A stretch of 64,000 bases of DNA, from contig JAHCAU010000004.1 in NCBI GenBank assembly GCA_019634715.1, forward strand, positions 1 through 64,000. The letters are read 5' to 3'. The stretch comes from Lysobacter sp. Its GTDB lineage: Bacteria; Pseudomonadota; Gammaproteobacteria; Xanthomonadales; Xanthomonadaceae. The first letter of the stretch is position 1. Each line of letters begins with the position of its first letter. The notes beneath the pieces are model-generated. The model searched no databases. It was not told the origin of the DNA and worked only from the letters and a program-made list of their open reading frames with translations. The position numbers were made by a program, and so were the translations under genes. Below, one piece after another: positions 52,432 through 60,913 of the stretch.

Positions 52432-54411
52432 ATGCAATTTCAATTCAATCCCCTCGCCATCGCCGTCGGCGCATCGCTGCTGTGCGCGACGCTCACCGCG
52501 TCCGCCGGCGAATTCCGCACGACCGACCAGGCCATCGATGGCCAGTACATCGTGGTACTCAAGCCGCAGGCCGCCAGCCTCGCGGGCGAATCCAGTCGCG
52601 CCGAACGCGTCCCGGTCGCGGCCAAATCGATCGCGGCGCAGCATCGCGCCAGCCTCATCCGCAGTTACGACCGCGTGCTGCGCGGCTTCGTCGTCAAGGC
52701 CGACGACAAGGCGCTCGCGGCGCTGCTGGCCGACCCCCGCGTGGCCTACGTGGAACAGGACGGCATCGCCACGCTGGGCACGATCCAGACCGGCGCCACC
52801 TGGGGCCTCGACCGCGTCGATCGGCGCCTGCTGCCGCTGGACGGCTGGTACACCTACGACACCACCGGCGCCGGCGTGCGTGCCTACGTGATCGATTCGG
52901 GCATCAATCTCACCCACACCGAATTCACCGGCCGCATCGGTCCCGGCGCCGACTTCATCGGCGGCGGCGTCAACGACTGCAACGGCCACGGCACGCACGT
53001 CGCCGGCACCCTCGGCGGCACGATCTACGGCATCGCGAAGAACGTCACCATCCATCCCGTCCGCGTGTTCGGCTGCGGCAACACGACGACACTGTCGGCG
53101 ATCATCGCAGGCATGAACTGGGTCGCGGCCAACCAGGTCCTGCCAGCGGTGGTGAACATGAGCCTGGGCGGCGGCGGCAACACCTCGCTCGACACCGCTG
53201 CGCTGAACCTGCACAACGGCGGCGCCACCGTCGTCGTCGCAGCGGGCAACAGCAATGCCGACGCCTGCGGCTTCTCGCCGGCGCGCGTGCCCGCGTTGAT
53301 CACGGTCGGGGCCACCGACGCCACCGACGCACGCTCGATCTGGACATCCGGGCAGGCCTCGAACTGGGGTCCCTGCCTCGACTGGTTCGCGCCCGGCACC
53401 AGCATCACCTCCGCATGGATCGGCAGCAGCACGGCCACCAACACGATCAACGGCACGTCGATGGCCGCGCCCCACGTGGCCGGCGCGGCCGCGCGCTACC
53501 TGCAGACCTATCCGACAGCGACGCCTGCGGCGGTCAGGGCCGCGCTGCACCATGCCAACAACGTCTTCGGCGTCACTCCGTCGTGGCCAGGCGTGGCCAA
53601 CCGCGGCACCGGTTCGCCGAACGAACTGATGCATTACGGCTCGCGCAACGACGGCTACGATGACGGCGACCCCCACATCAAGACCGTCAACGGCCTGTAC
53701 TACGACTTCCAGACCGGCGGCGAATTCGTCGCGCTGCGCGGACAGGGCATGGAAATCCAGACCCGGCAGCGCCCGGTACCCAGCCTGCCCTGGGTCAGCG
53801 TCAACACCGCCGTCGCCGCGCAGGTGAACAGCTACCGCGTGACCTGGCAGCCCGGCGACGGCGTGACGCCCGACCCGACCGGCCTGCAGTTGCGCATCAA
53901 TGGCGTGATCACCTCGCTGCCCTCGGGCGGCATCGCGCTGGGTGTCGGCGGCAAGGTCTCGCCGCTGGGCAGCAACGGCATCACCGTGAACTTCCCGGAC
54001 GGCACGAGGATGACCGCCAACGCCAACTTCTGGCCCCACGGCAACGTCTGGTACCTGAATGTGCGCGCCTACGACACGCTGGCGACGGATGGCCTCATGG
54101 GCGCGCTCAAGCAGGGCGAGTGGACGAGTCCGGGCTTCTCCGACAAGTGGCGCGTGAACAGGCAGACCAGCCTGTTCGATTACGCCCGCGACGTCACGCC
54201 GGACAAGTTCGTCAGCGAGCCGTTCCCGCAGGACAAGATCCCGCCGATGGATCCGAGGAACGTCGAGCTGGCGCGACAGGTCTGCGTGCGCATCAAGGAC
54301 GAGAAACTGCACAGGGATTGCCTGTTCGACGTCGGCACCACCGGCGACCCGGTGTTCGCCGAGGGCGGGATCATCGAGGCGGCGCTGCAGGAAGAGGCGA
54401 AGCTGCGTTGA
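52432..54411 (+). CDS. Secreted subtilisin-like (S8) protease with VWD domain
   Basis: 659 residues from ATG 52432, preferred over 52414 because AAGGA lies seven bases upstream. Signal peptide 1-26, inhibitor_I9 propeptide (about 35-110, YIVVLKPQ to VAYVEQDG), then a proteinase-K-type S8 domain: Asp155 (VIDSGIN), His186 (NGHGTHVAG), Ser343 (NGTSMAAPHVAG). From about 410 a von Willebrand type D-like domain follows (DGDPHIKTVNGLYYDFQTGGEFVAL), with a C-terminal Cys-containing tail (VCVRIKDEKLHRDCLFDVGTTGDPVF). Extracellular proteolysis. The VWD module is unusual on a subtilase and may aid folding, binding or multimerisation. Confidence 0.93.
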   Translation: MQFQFNPLAIAVGASLLCATLTASAGEFRTTDQAIDGQYIVVLKPQAASLAGESSRAERVPVAAKSIAAQHRASLIRSYDRVLRGFVVKADDKALAALLADPRVAYVEQDGIATLGTIQTGATWGLDRVDRRLLPLDGWYTYDTTGAGVRAYVIDSGINLTHTEFTGRIGPGADFIGGGVNDCNGHGTHVAGTLGGTIYGIAKNVTIHPVRVFGCGNTTTLSAIIAGMNWVAANQVLPAVVNMSLGGGGNTSLDTAALNLHNGGATVVVAAGNSNADACGFSPARVPALITVGATDATDARSIWTSGQASNWGPCLDWFAPGTSITSAWIGSSTATNTINGTSMAAPHVAGAAARYLQTYPTATPAAVRAALHHANNVFGVTPSWPGVANRGTGSPNELMHYGSRNDGYDDGDPHIKTVNGLYYDFQTGGEFVALRGQGMEIQTRQRPVPSLPWVSVNTAVAAQVNSYRVTWQPGDGVTPDPTGLQLRINGVITSLPSGGIALGVGGKVSPLGSNGITVNFPDGTRMTANANFWPHGNVWYLNVRAYDTLATDGLMGALKQGEWTSPGFSDKWRVNRQTSLFDYARDVTPDKFVSEPFPQDKIPPMDPRNVELARQVCVRIKDEKLHRDCLFDVGTTGDPVFAEGGIIEAALQEEAKLR

Positions 54412-54515
54412 CGAACCGGGGCCGCCGGGTGCCCGGGCGCCCGGCGGCCCCTTCGCACGGCGCGCGTGCGGTCCGGGCCAATGCGCACGATGTCTTCATC
54501 GTTGTCGCGCGCTCC

Positions 54516-55724
54516 TCAGGATCGCGCGTCCGGGGATCGATCGCCCGGCATGGCACCGAGCATCTCCATCTCCCGGCGTTCAAGCCATGCCTTCTGTACG
54601 AACGGATCGGCCACGGAATACACGCCGTGCTGCTGCCGCATGATGAGGTTGGCGTCCTGGAGCGCCAGCACGACGGGTTGTATTTCCTCGATCTTCACCT
54701 CCCGGCCGACGAGCGTCGAATACTGCTCGGCAGCCGCGCTCGTGAAGATGCCTTTCGTGCTGTCTCCCGCTGTGGCGATCTTGTCGAAGATCGCGGCCGC
54801 AAGGCGACCGAGTCCGGCGACGCGCTCAAGCTCGAGATCGGCCGCAGCCGAGCGCAGCGCCGAAGCGATGATCTCCAGGGTCCTGTTCATTTCCTCCGCC
54901 GGCGGACCCTGGATCAGCAACGCTCTCAATGCCTTGATCAGTTCCTCGGGGCGATGACCGAGCTGTTCGAACGCCTGGAAGGTGGCTTCGGTATCGGGCA
55001 GGCCCTTCCCCGCAGCGATCGCATGAGGACGGATATCGTCAAGCACATGCGCCACGTAATCGCGCCCGAGAACCGGGTAGTTCGCGCTGACCGCGCCATC
55101 GAATGCCTGCTGGCGTCGCGCCGTCAACTCGGCGACCTTCGCCCGATGCGAACCCGTGCCGACGAACAGGAAGTGACCGGGCATGTCCGGCGTCTTGTTC
55201 ACCGCATCGCGCGCGGCCTTCAGTTCGAACAGCATCCGTTGGCCGGTTTCGCTGCTGAGCGCGTGCTGGACCTCGTCGACGATGAGCACGACGTCCGTGC
55301 CCGATCGGCGCACGGCTGCACTGAAGGCTTCCGCCAACGTCGCGCCCTCGGCCGTTCCGACCTTCTCGACATCGAACTCGAACTTCACGCCGAAGACGTC
55401 GAGATTCACGTTTCGGACGGCATGGAGTCGACGGGCAAGACCGGAAGCGGGGCTTTCCATGTCATGCAGCGCCCGCCGGACCGCATCGACGACCAGTTTC
55501 GAGGGGTCCGTGGTCAGGTCCGTCCAGAGGTCGACATAGACCACGACCGCCCCGAGATTTTCCAGGGCAGGAATGAAATCCTGGCGCAGGAACGTGGTCT
55601 TGCCCGTCCGGCGCTGCCCCGCCAGAAAAAGCCCGGATCGCAGGCCGACATCGAGGGGGCCGGGCCTCAACAACCTTTCGGCGAGTTCACGAGCCAGATC
55701 CGGGCGGTGATAGATGTCGGCCAT
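54516..55724 (-). CDS. AAA-family ATPase (lone, STAND/archaeal-ATPase-like)
   Basis: 402 residues. P-loop at 36-43 (GQRRTGKT), Walker B VVLIVDEVQ with Asp150/Glu151, sensor-like LFVGTGSHRAKV, and a C-terminal winged-helix-like region (IQPVVLALQDANLIMRQQHGVYSVADPFVQ). Resembles AAA_16/archaeal-type ATPases often of unknown role. No obvious partner: the flanking genes are a protease (convergent) and htpG (divergent). The region before the ATG is A/T-rich with no ribosome site, suggesting leaderless translation. Confidence 0.85.
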   Translation of the reverse strand: MADIYHRPDLARELAERLLRPGPLDVGLRSGLFLAGQRRTGKTTFLRQDFIPALENLGAVVVYVDLWTDLTTDPSKLVVDAVRRALHDMESPASGLARRLHAVRNVNLDVFGVKFEFDVEKVGTAEGATLAEAFSAAVRRSGTDVVLIVDEVQHALSSETGQRMLFELKAARDAVNKTPDMPGHFLFVGTGSHRAKVAELTARRQQAFDGAVSANYPVLGRDYVAHVLDDIRPHAIAAGKGLPDTEATFQAFEQLGHRPEELIKALRALLIQGPPAEEMNRTLEIIASALRSAAADLELERVAGLGRLAAAIFDKIATAGDSTKGIFTSAAAEQYSTLVGREVKIEEIQPVVLALQDANLIMRQQHGVYSVADPFVQKAWLERREMEMLGAMPGDRSPDARS

Positions 55725-55808
55725 GTTTGTCTGAAATTAGTTGTTCCGAATAATTATGATCGAGAAATAATTCCACGCAAGGACCGGCACGAGGCCGGGC
55801 CATCGGCC

Positions 55809-55835
55809 CTTGAACCCGTCCCGCGGACCCCATAT
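55809..55835 (+). promoter_or_regulatory. Sigma-32 (RpoH) heat-shock promoter of htpG
   Basis: CTTGAA at 55809-55814 and CCCCATAT at 55828-55835 with a 13-base spacer match the RpoH consensus. The -10 element lies 44 bases before the htpG start, on the correct strand. Confidence 0.82.
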
Positions 55836-55879
55836 ATCCAGGCGCCATCTATTTTCACTTTATTTTCAAGGAGTTGGAA

Positions 55880-57787
55880 ATGAGCGCCGAAGTCACCCCG
55901 CAGGCCGAGACCCATGCCTTCCAGGCCGATGTCCAGCAGGTCCTGCAGCTGGTCATCCATTCGCTGTATTCGAACAAGGACATCTTCCTGCGCGAGCTGG
56001 TGTCCAACGCCTCCGACGCCTGCGAGAAGCTGCGCTTCGAAGCCCTGGCCCAGCCTGACCTGCTGGCCGACGGCGGCGAACTCGCCATCGACATCGTCGC
56101 CGACCGCGACAGCAGGACCCTGAGCCTGCGCGACAACGGCATCGGCATGTCGCGCGACGAGCTGATGCGCAACCTCGGCACGGTCGCACACTCGGGCACC
56201 AAGCGCTTCCTCGAATCCATCGCCGCCGGGCAGAAGGTGGACGCGCAGCTGATCGGCCAGTTCGGCGTCGGCTTCTACTCGGCCTTCATCGTCGCCGACG
56301 AGATCGCGGTGACCAGCCGCCGCGCCGGCAGCGACGAGGCCTGGACCTGGCGCTCGAACGGCGACGGCCAGTTCAGCCTGGAACCGGCGCCGGCCGACAC
56401 CCCGCGCGGCACCACGCTCTACCTGCACCTGCGCGACGACGCCGAGGACTACCTGCAGGACTGGAAGCTGCGTTCGCTGGTGCGCACCTATTCCGACCAC
56501 GTCGGCTTCCCGATCCGCATGCTCAAGCCGGTCGCGAAGACCGAGGACGATGCCGAAACCCCGGCGCCCGAGCTTGAGACCGTCAACCAGGCCTCGGCGC
56601 TGTGGACACGTGCCAAGACCGACCTGAGCGACGACGACTACAAGGGCTTCTACAAGCATCTCTCGCACGACTTCGCCGATCCGCTGGCGTGGACCCACAA
56701 CCGGGTCGAGGGCAACCAGAACTTCACCTCGCTGCTGTACGTGCCCGGCCACGCGCCCTTCGATTTCCAGGCCGGGCGCGACGAGCGCAAGGGCCTGAAG
56801 CTGTACATCAAGCGCATCTTCATCATGGATGCGGCCGAGCAGATGCTGCCGGCCTACCTGCGCTTCGCGCGCGGCGTGGTCGACTCCGACGACCTGCCGC
56901 TGAACGTGAGCCGCGAGCTGCTGCAGGAAAGCCGCCAGGTCGAGCGCATCAAGGGCGCGCTGACCAAGCGCGTGCTCGACCTGCTGGAGAAGATCGCGCG
57001 CGACGAACCCGAGAACTACGCGAGCTTCTGGGAGGCCTTCGGCGCGGTGCTCAAGGAAGGCGTGGTCGAGGATGCGGCGAACCGCGAGCGCGTGCTCAAG
57101 CTGCTGCGCTTCGCCACCACCCGCAGCGACAGCGCCGACCAGCGCATCTCGCTGGACGATTACATCGGCCGCATGGCCGGACTGCAGGAAGACATCTACT
57201 ACCTCACCGCCGACGGCTGGAACGCGGCCCGCCACCATCCCAAGCTCGAAGCGCTGAAGGCGCGCGGCATCGAGGTGCTGCTGCTGCACGAACGCATCGA
57301 CGACTGGATGTCGAGCTACTTCCACGAGTACGCCGGCAAGCGCCTGCGCAACGTGGCCAAGGGCGAGATCGACCTCGACAGGCTCGGCAGCGAAGAGGAC
57401 AAGGCGAAGCAGGAAGAAGCGGCGCAGGCCGCCGCGCCGCTGGTCGACAAGCTCAAGGCCGCGCTGGGCGAGCGCGTGAAGGACGTGCGCGTGTCGAACC
57501 GGCTGGTGGACTCCGCCGCGTGCCTGGTGGTCGACGAATACGACATGTCGCTGCACATGCAGCGTCTGTTCGCCGCCGCCGGCCAGGCCGTGCCGCCGTC
57601 GCAGCCGATCCTGGAGATCAATCCGGGCCATGCCTTGATCAAGCGCGTCGAAGCGGTGGACGGCGACGAGGCCCTGGTCGCCGACTACGCCGCGCTGGTC
57701 TTCGAGCAGGCGATGCTGGCCGAAGGCGGCACCCTGGACGACCCGGCGTCGTTCATCGCGCGCATGAACCGGCTGCTGGTGGGCTGA
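55880..57787 (+). CDS. htpG: Chaperone HtpG (Hsp90)
   Basis: 635 residues from ATG 55880, with AAGGAG six bases upstream; an in-frame TTG at 55874 overlaps that site and is rejected. GHKL ATPase N-domain (SLYSNKDIFLRELVSNASDACEKLR, DNGIGMSRDEL, GQFGVGFYSAFIVAD), middle domain with the catalytic Arg loop (SDDLPLNVSRELLQESR), and C-terminal dimerisation domain. Cytoplasmic ATP-dependent chaperone. Heat-shock control is visible at 55809. Confidence 0.97.
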   Translation: MSAEVTPQAETHAFQADVQQVLQLVIHSLYSNKDIFLRELVSNASDACEKLRFEALAQPDLLADGGELAIDIVADRDSRTLSLRDNGIGMSRDELMRNLGTVAHSGTKRFLESIAAGQKVDAQLIGQFGVGFYSAFIVADEIAVTSRRAGSDEAWTWRSNGDGQFSLEPAPADTPRGTTLYLHLRDDAEDYLQDWKLRSLVRTYSDHVGFPIRMLKPVAKTEDDAETPAPELETVNQASALWTRAKTDLSDDDYKGFYKHLSHDFADPLAWTHNRVEGNQNFTSLLYVPGHAPFDFQAGRDERKGLKLYIKRIFIMDAAEQMLPAYLRFARGVVDSDDLPLNVSRELLQESRQVERIKGALTKRVLDLLEKIARDEPENYASFWEAFGAVLKEGVVEDAANRERVLKLLRFATTRSDSADQRISLDDYIGRMAGLQEDIYYLTADGWNAARHHPKLEALKARGIEVLLLHERIDDWMSSYFHEYAGKRLRNVAKGEIDLDRLGSEEDKAKQEEAAQAAAPLVDKLKAALGERVKDVRVSNRLVDSAACLVVDEYDMSLHMQRLFAAAGQAVPPSQPILEINPGHALIKRVEAVDGDEALVADYAALVFEQAMLAEGGTLDDPASFIARMNRLLVG

Positions 57788-57834
57788 GGCGCGCGCTTCG
57801 CGCCTCGCCCCACGTCGACCTGTCCCCACCCCAT

Positions 57835-57856
57835 CCCTCCCCGCATGCGGGGAGGG
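57835..57856. terminator. GC-rich palindrome between convergent genes
   Basis: A perfect 22-base palindrome: CCCTCCCCGC followed by AT and the complement. It is preceded by a shorter hairpin at 57786-57806 (GAGGCGCG/CGCGCCTC). Both lie between htpG (ends 57787) and the TPR regulator (ends 57860). No T-run, so a Rho-independent stop is uncertain. Confidence 0.55.
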
Positions 57857-57859
57857 CGC

Positions 57860-59149
57860 TCAATCGCACGCCTGCTTCGCGCCGAGCCGCTGGACGAGTT
57901 CCGCGCACAGGCGCTCCGCGCCCGCGACATCGCCGCCTTCGCGCAGCAGCGCGGCCAGTCCGCGCGTGGCCTCCGGATGCAGCGGCGATTGCGCCAGCAC
58001 CTGGCGATACCAGCCTTCCGCTGCCGCGCGATCGCCGCGGGCGCCATGGCGCTGCGCGATCATCACGCCCAGACGCGCGTGCCACGGCCGGATCTGCGCC
58101 GGGTTTCGCGCGTAGCCGCGCGCCATCGCATCGTGGGCGCGCTCGAAATACGGCAAAGCCTCGGCGTCGCGACCGAGGATCTCCAGCACGTCGCCGATGT
58201 TGATCAGCGCACCCCAGGCATCGGGATCCAGCGCGACCGCGCGGTGGTACGCCGCCAGCGCCGCATCCATCTCGCCCTGCGCGCTCGCGACGAAGCCGCG
58301 AGCCTTGTGCGCCGCCGACGATGCCGGCGCCAGCGTCACCGCGCGTTCGGCGAGCTGCTGCGCACGCTGCAGTTGCTGCATCGCCTGCGGCCGCGCCAGA
58401 TGGCCGTTGGCCAGCGCATCGCGCAGCTGGGTGAATTCCGCGGGGCCGTCGCCGGCCGGCTCCGGCCAGCGCAGGCTGCGCTGGGTCAGCGCGTTGGCCA
58501 GGCCCGAGAGCGCGGCCACGTCGTCGGGACGCAGGCCCAGCACGCGCTGGTACAGCTCGATCGCAGCCTCGTTCTCGGCGCGCGAGAACTGGAAGTAGGC
58601 GTCGTCGGCACGGGTGAGCAGCACCACGGCGTCATCGTCTTTCGCGGTTCTGGACTTCGATCGATCCGCGCGGAAGTGCGCAGGGATCACGAAGGCGACC
58701 GCCACCAGCGATGCCAGGACCGCGACGGCAACCCATGGCCACGGCCCACGTCTCGATGGCGCAACGTCGACCGCTCGGGGCGACGCTCCCGCCTCCACCG
58801 GCGTGGCGCTCATCGCATCGGCGCGCTCGACCTCGGCCAGCAAGCGGTAACCACGCTTGGCGATCGTCTCGACGTAGCGCGGCGACTTCGCATCGTCGCC
58901 CAGGGCCTGGCGCAGCTTCGACAGCGTGCGCGCCAGGGCGTCGTCGCCGACCACCAGCCCGGGCCACAGCGCGGCCATGATCCGCTCCCGCGACAGCACC
59001 TGCCCCGGGTGCGCAGCGAGCAGGCAGAGCAGGTCCATCACCTTCGGCTCCACGCGCTGCTCGCCGTCCGGACCGTGCAGGGCACAGGCCCCGCGGTCCA
59101 CCCGCCACGCGCCGATCCGGAACTCACCGGCGCAAGCTGTTGTTTTCAC
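57860..59149 (-). CDS. Membrane-anchored winged-helix regulator with TPR domain (CadC-like)
   Basis: 429 residues if begun at GTG 59147-59149, which places the OmpR-type winged helix (about 8-104, VEPKVMDLLCLLAAHPGQVLSRERIMAALWP, TLSKLRQALGDD, ETIAKRGYRLL) at the usual distance from the N-terminus; an ATG at 59215 is possible. A single transmembrane helix lies at about 137-157 (WVAVAVLASLVAVAFVIP). The periplasmic part holds about five TPR-like repeats (AIELYQRVLGLRPDDVAALSGLANAL, AALAAYHRAVALDPDAWGALINIGDVL). Such ToxR/CadC-like regulators sense the envelope. It is divergent from the S41 peptidase, a plausible target. Confidence 0.88.
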   Translation of the reverse strand: MKTTACAGEFRIGAWRVDRGACALHGPDGEQRVEPKVMDLLCLLAAHPGQVLSRERIMAALWPGLVVGDDALARTLSKLRQALGDDAKSPRYVETIAKRGYRLLAEVERADAMSATPVEAGASPRAVDVAPSRRGPWPWVAVAVLASLVAVAFVIPAHFRADRSKSRTAKDDDAVVLLTRADDAYFQFSRAENEAAIELYQRVLGLRPDDVAALSGLANALTQRSLRWPEPAGDGPAEFTQLRDALANGHLARPQAMQQLQRAQQLAERAVTLAPASSAAHKARGFVASAQGEMDAALAAYHRAVALDPDAWGALINIGDVLEILGRDAEALPYFERAHDAMARGYARNPAQIRPWHARLGVMIAQRHGARGDRAAAEGWYRQVLAQSPLHPEATRGLAALLREGGDVAGAERLCAELVQRLGAKQACD

Positions 59150-59262
59150 TGGCGAAGATCTTCGGCGAGAAAAACATCGGCACAACGGGAGCCTGCGGTC
59201 ATGGTGGTCTAGCATCCTCGGCGATGGGATAGGCCGCAACCACCGACCGCCCTGGAGCCCGC

Positions 59263-60768
59263 ATGTTCGTCCCCCACCGTTCCCTCGCTGCCTGCCTCCT
59301 GCCACTGCTGCTTGCCGGCCTGGCCGCAACCGCCGCCTGCGCCGCCAGACCCCTGGACGCTCCCGCCCACGACGGCGCGACGCGCATCTCGGTCGAACAC
59401 CTGCGCGAGGACTTCGATGCCCTGTACGCCGGCCTGCGCGCGGCGCATGTCGACCTGTACGCGCACCGGTCGAAAACCGGGTACGACGCCCTCCACCGGC
59501 GCATGCGCGCCGCACTCGACGCACCGCTCACCACCACCGAGGCGCGCGTGCGTTTCCAGCGCTTCGCGGCCTACGGCCGGGTCGCGCATGCCCGCGTCGA
59601 GCCTCCGATGGACGCCTGGGAGACGTATCTCAATGGCGGCGGCACGGCGTTCCCGCTGTTCCTGCGCGTGATCGACGGTGTCGTCCACGTCAGCGACACC
59701 ATCGGCGAGATCGAAGGGGTCGCGCCGGGCGACATGCTGCTGGCGGTCGACGGTAGGCCGGTCGACGCCTGGCTGGCGCCGGTACGCGACCTGATCTCGG
59801 CCGACAACGACCACCTGCGCGACACCCAGCTCGAAACCCGCCTGCCGCTGCTGGCCTGGCTGGCGCACGGCTCGCGCGACAGCTTCGCCGTGACCGTGCG
59901 CAAGGCCGACGGCCGCGAGGTCGATGCCATGGCGCCCGCGCGCAGCCGCGCCGAGTACGGCAGCCTGATGGCATCGCGCGTGCCGCGCTTCGAGCTCGAC
60001 TGGAATGCCAGGCAAACACGGATGCTCGACGGCGGCATCGCCTACCTGCGACCCGGCCCGTTCTACGACAACCGCCCGGACGCCACGAGTCCGTGGGACA
60101 ACGGCGCGTTCCTCGCGTTCGTCGACCAGGCATTCACTGGCTTCATCGATCGCGACGCGCGCGCGCTGCTGATCGACCTGCGCGACAACCCGGGCGGCGA
60201 CAACGCCTTCAGCGACCCGCTGCTGGCCTGGATCGCCGACAAGCCCTTCCGCTTCAGCCACCGCTTCGAGATCCGGGTCAGCGCGCAGACCACTGCGTCC
60301 AACCGCAGGCGACTGCAGGACACCGGCGCCGACAGGGACAGCCTGTCGGCGCGCTTCGATGCGCTGTATCGCGGCCAGCGCAACGGCGACCTCGTCCAGT
60401 TTCCGATCGACTGGGTGCAGCCGCGCGCCGGCCGCCGCTTCGAGGGCGCGGTTTTCGTGCTGGTGAACCGGCATTCGTACTCCAACGCCGTGTCGGTGGC
60501 GGCGATCGTGCAGGACTTCGGCTTCGGCACCGTGATCGGCGAAGAGACCGCCGACCTCGCCAGCACACTGGGGGCAATGGAGCAGTTCACGCTGCCGCGC
60601 ACCGGGATCGAAGTCGGTTACCCGAAGGCGCGCATCCTGCGCCCGAACGGCGACCCGCGCCCGCGCGGCGTGGTGCCGGACATCGCGATCGACACGCCGA
60701 TCGTGGCCGGCAGCGAAGACGAGGTGCTGCAGCGGGTCCTGGACATCGTCGGCGAACGGAGACGCTGA
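59263..60768 (+). CDS. S41-family (C-terminal-processing-like) peptidase
   Basis: 501 residues. Signal peptide about 1-27. N-terminal helical cap, PDZ-like segment (VVHVSDTIGEIEGVAPGDMLLAVDGRPVDAW, about 145-180), and S41 core: LLIDLRDNPGGDNAFSDPLL and VLVNRHSYSNAVSVAAIVQDFGFGTVIGEETAD with candidate nucleophile Ser407. Serine peptidase of the periplasm; substrates unknown. Divergent from the membrane-anchored regulator with 113 bases between starts. Confidence 0.9.
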   Translation: MFVPHRSLAACLLPLLLAGLAATAACAARPLDAPAHDGATRISVEHLREDFDALYAGLRAAHVDLYAHRSKTGYDALHRRMRAALDAPLTTTEARVRFQRFAAYGRVAHARVEPPMDAWETYLNGGGTAFPLFLRVIDGVVHVSDTIGEIEGVAPGDMLLAVDGRPVDAWLAPVRDLISADNDHLRDTQLETRLPLLAWLAHGSRDSFAVTVRKADGREVDAMAPARSRAEYGSLMASRVPRFELDWNARQTRMLDGGIAYLRPGPFYDNRPDATSPWDNGAFLAFVDQAFTGFIDRDARALLIDLRDNPGGDNAFSDPLLAWIADKPFRFSHRFEIRVSAQTTASNRRRLQDTGADRDSLSARFDALYRGQRNGDLVQFPIDWVQPRAGRRFEGAVFVLVNRHSYSNAVSVAAIVQDFGFGTVIGEETADLASTLGAMEQFTLPRTGIEVGYPKARILRPNGDPRPRGVVPDIAIDTPIVAGSEDEVLQRVLDIVGERRR

Positions 60769-60913
60769 GCGCCAGACCTGCGCGCAGGACGACGGTCGCT
60801 GCCGTGGCGCGTATCGAAGATCCGCTGTCGTGCCCGGCTGTTCGGTGCATCACGCTCGAATCAGCGGGTCTTCGACCCGCTCTGCAACAGCGCTGGCCGC
60901 GCGGACGCGACCG

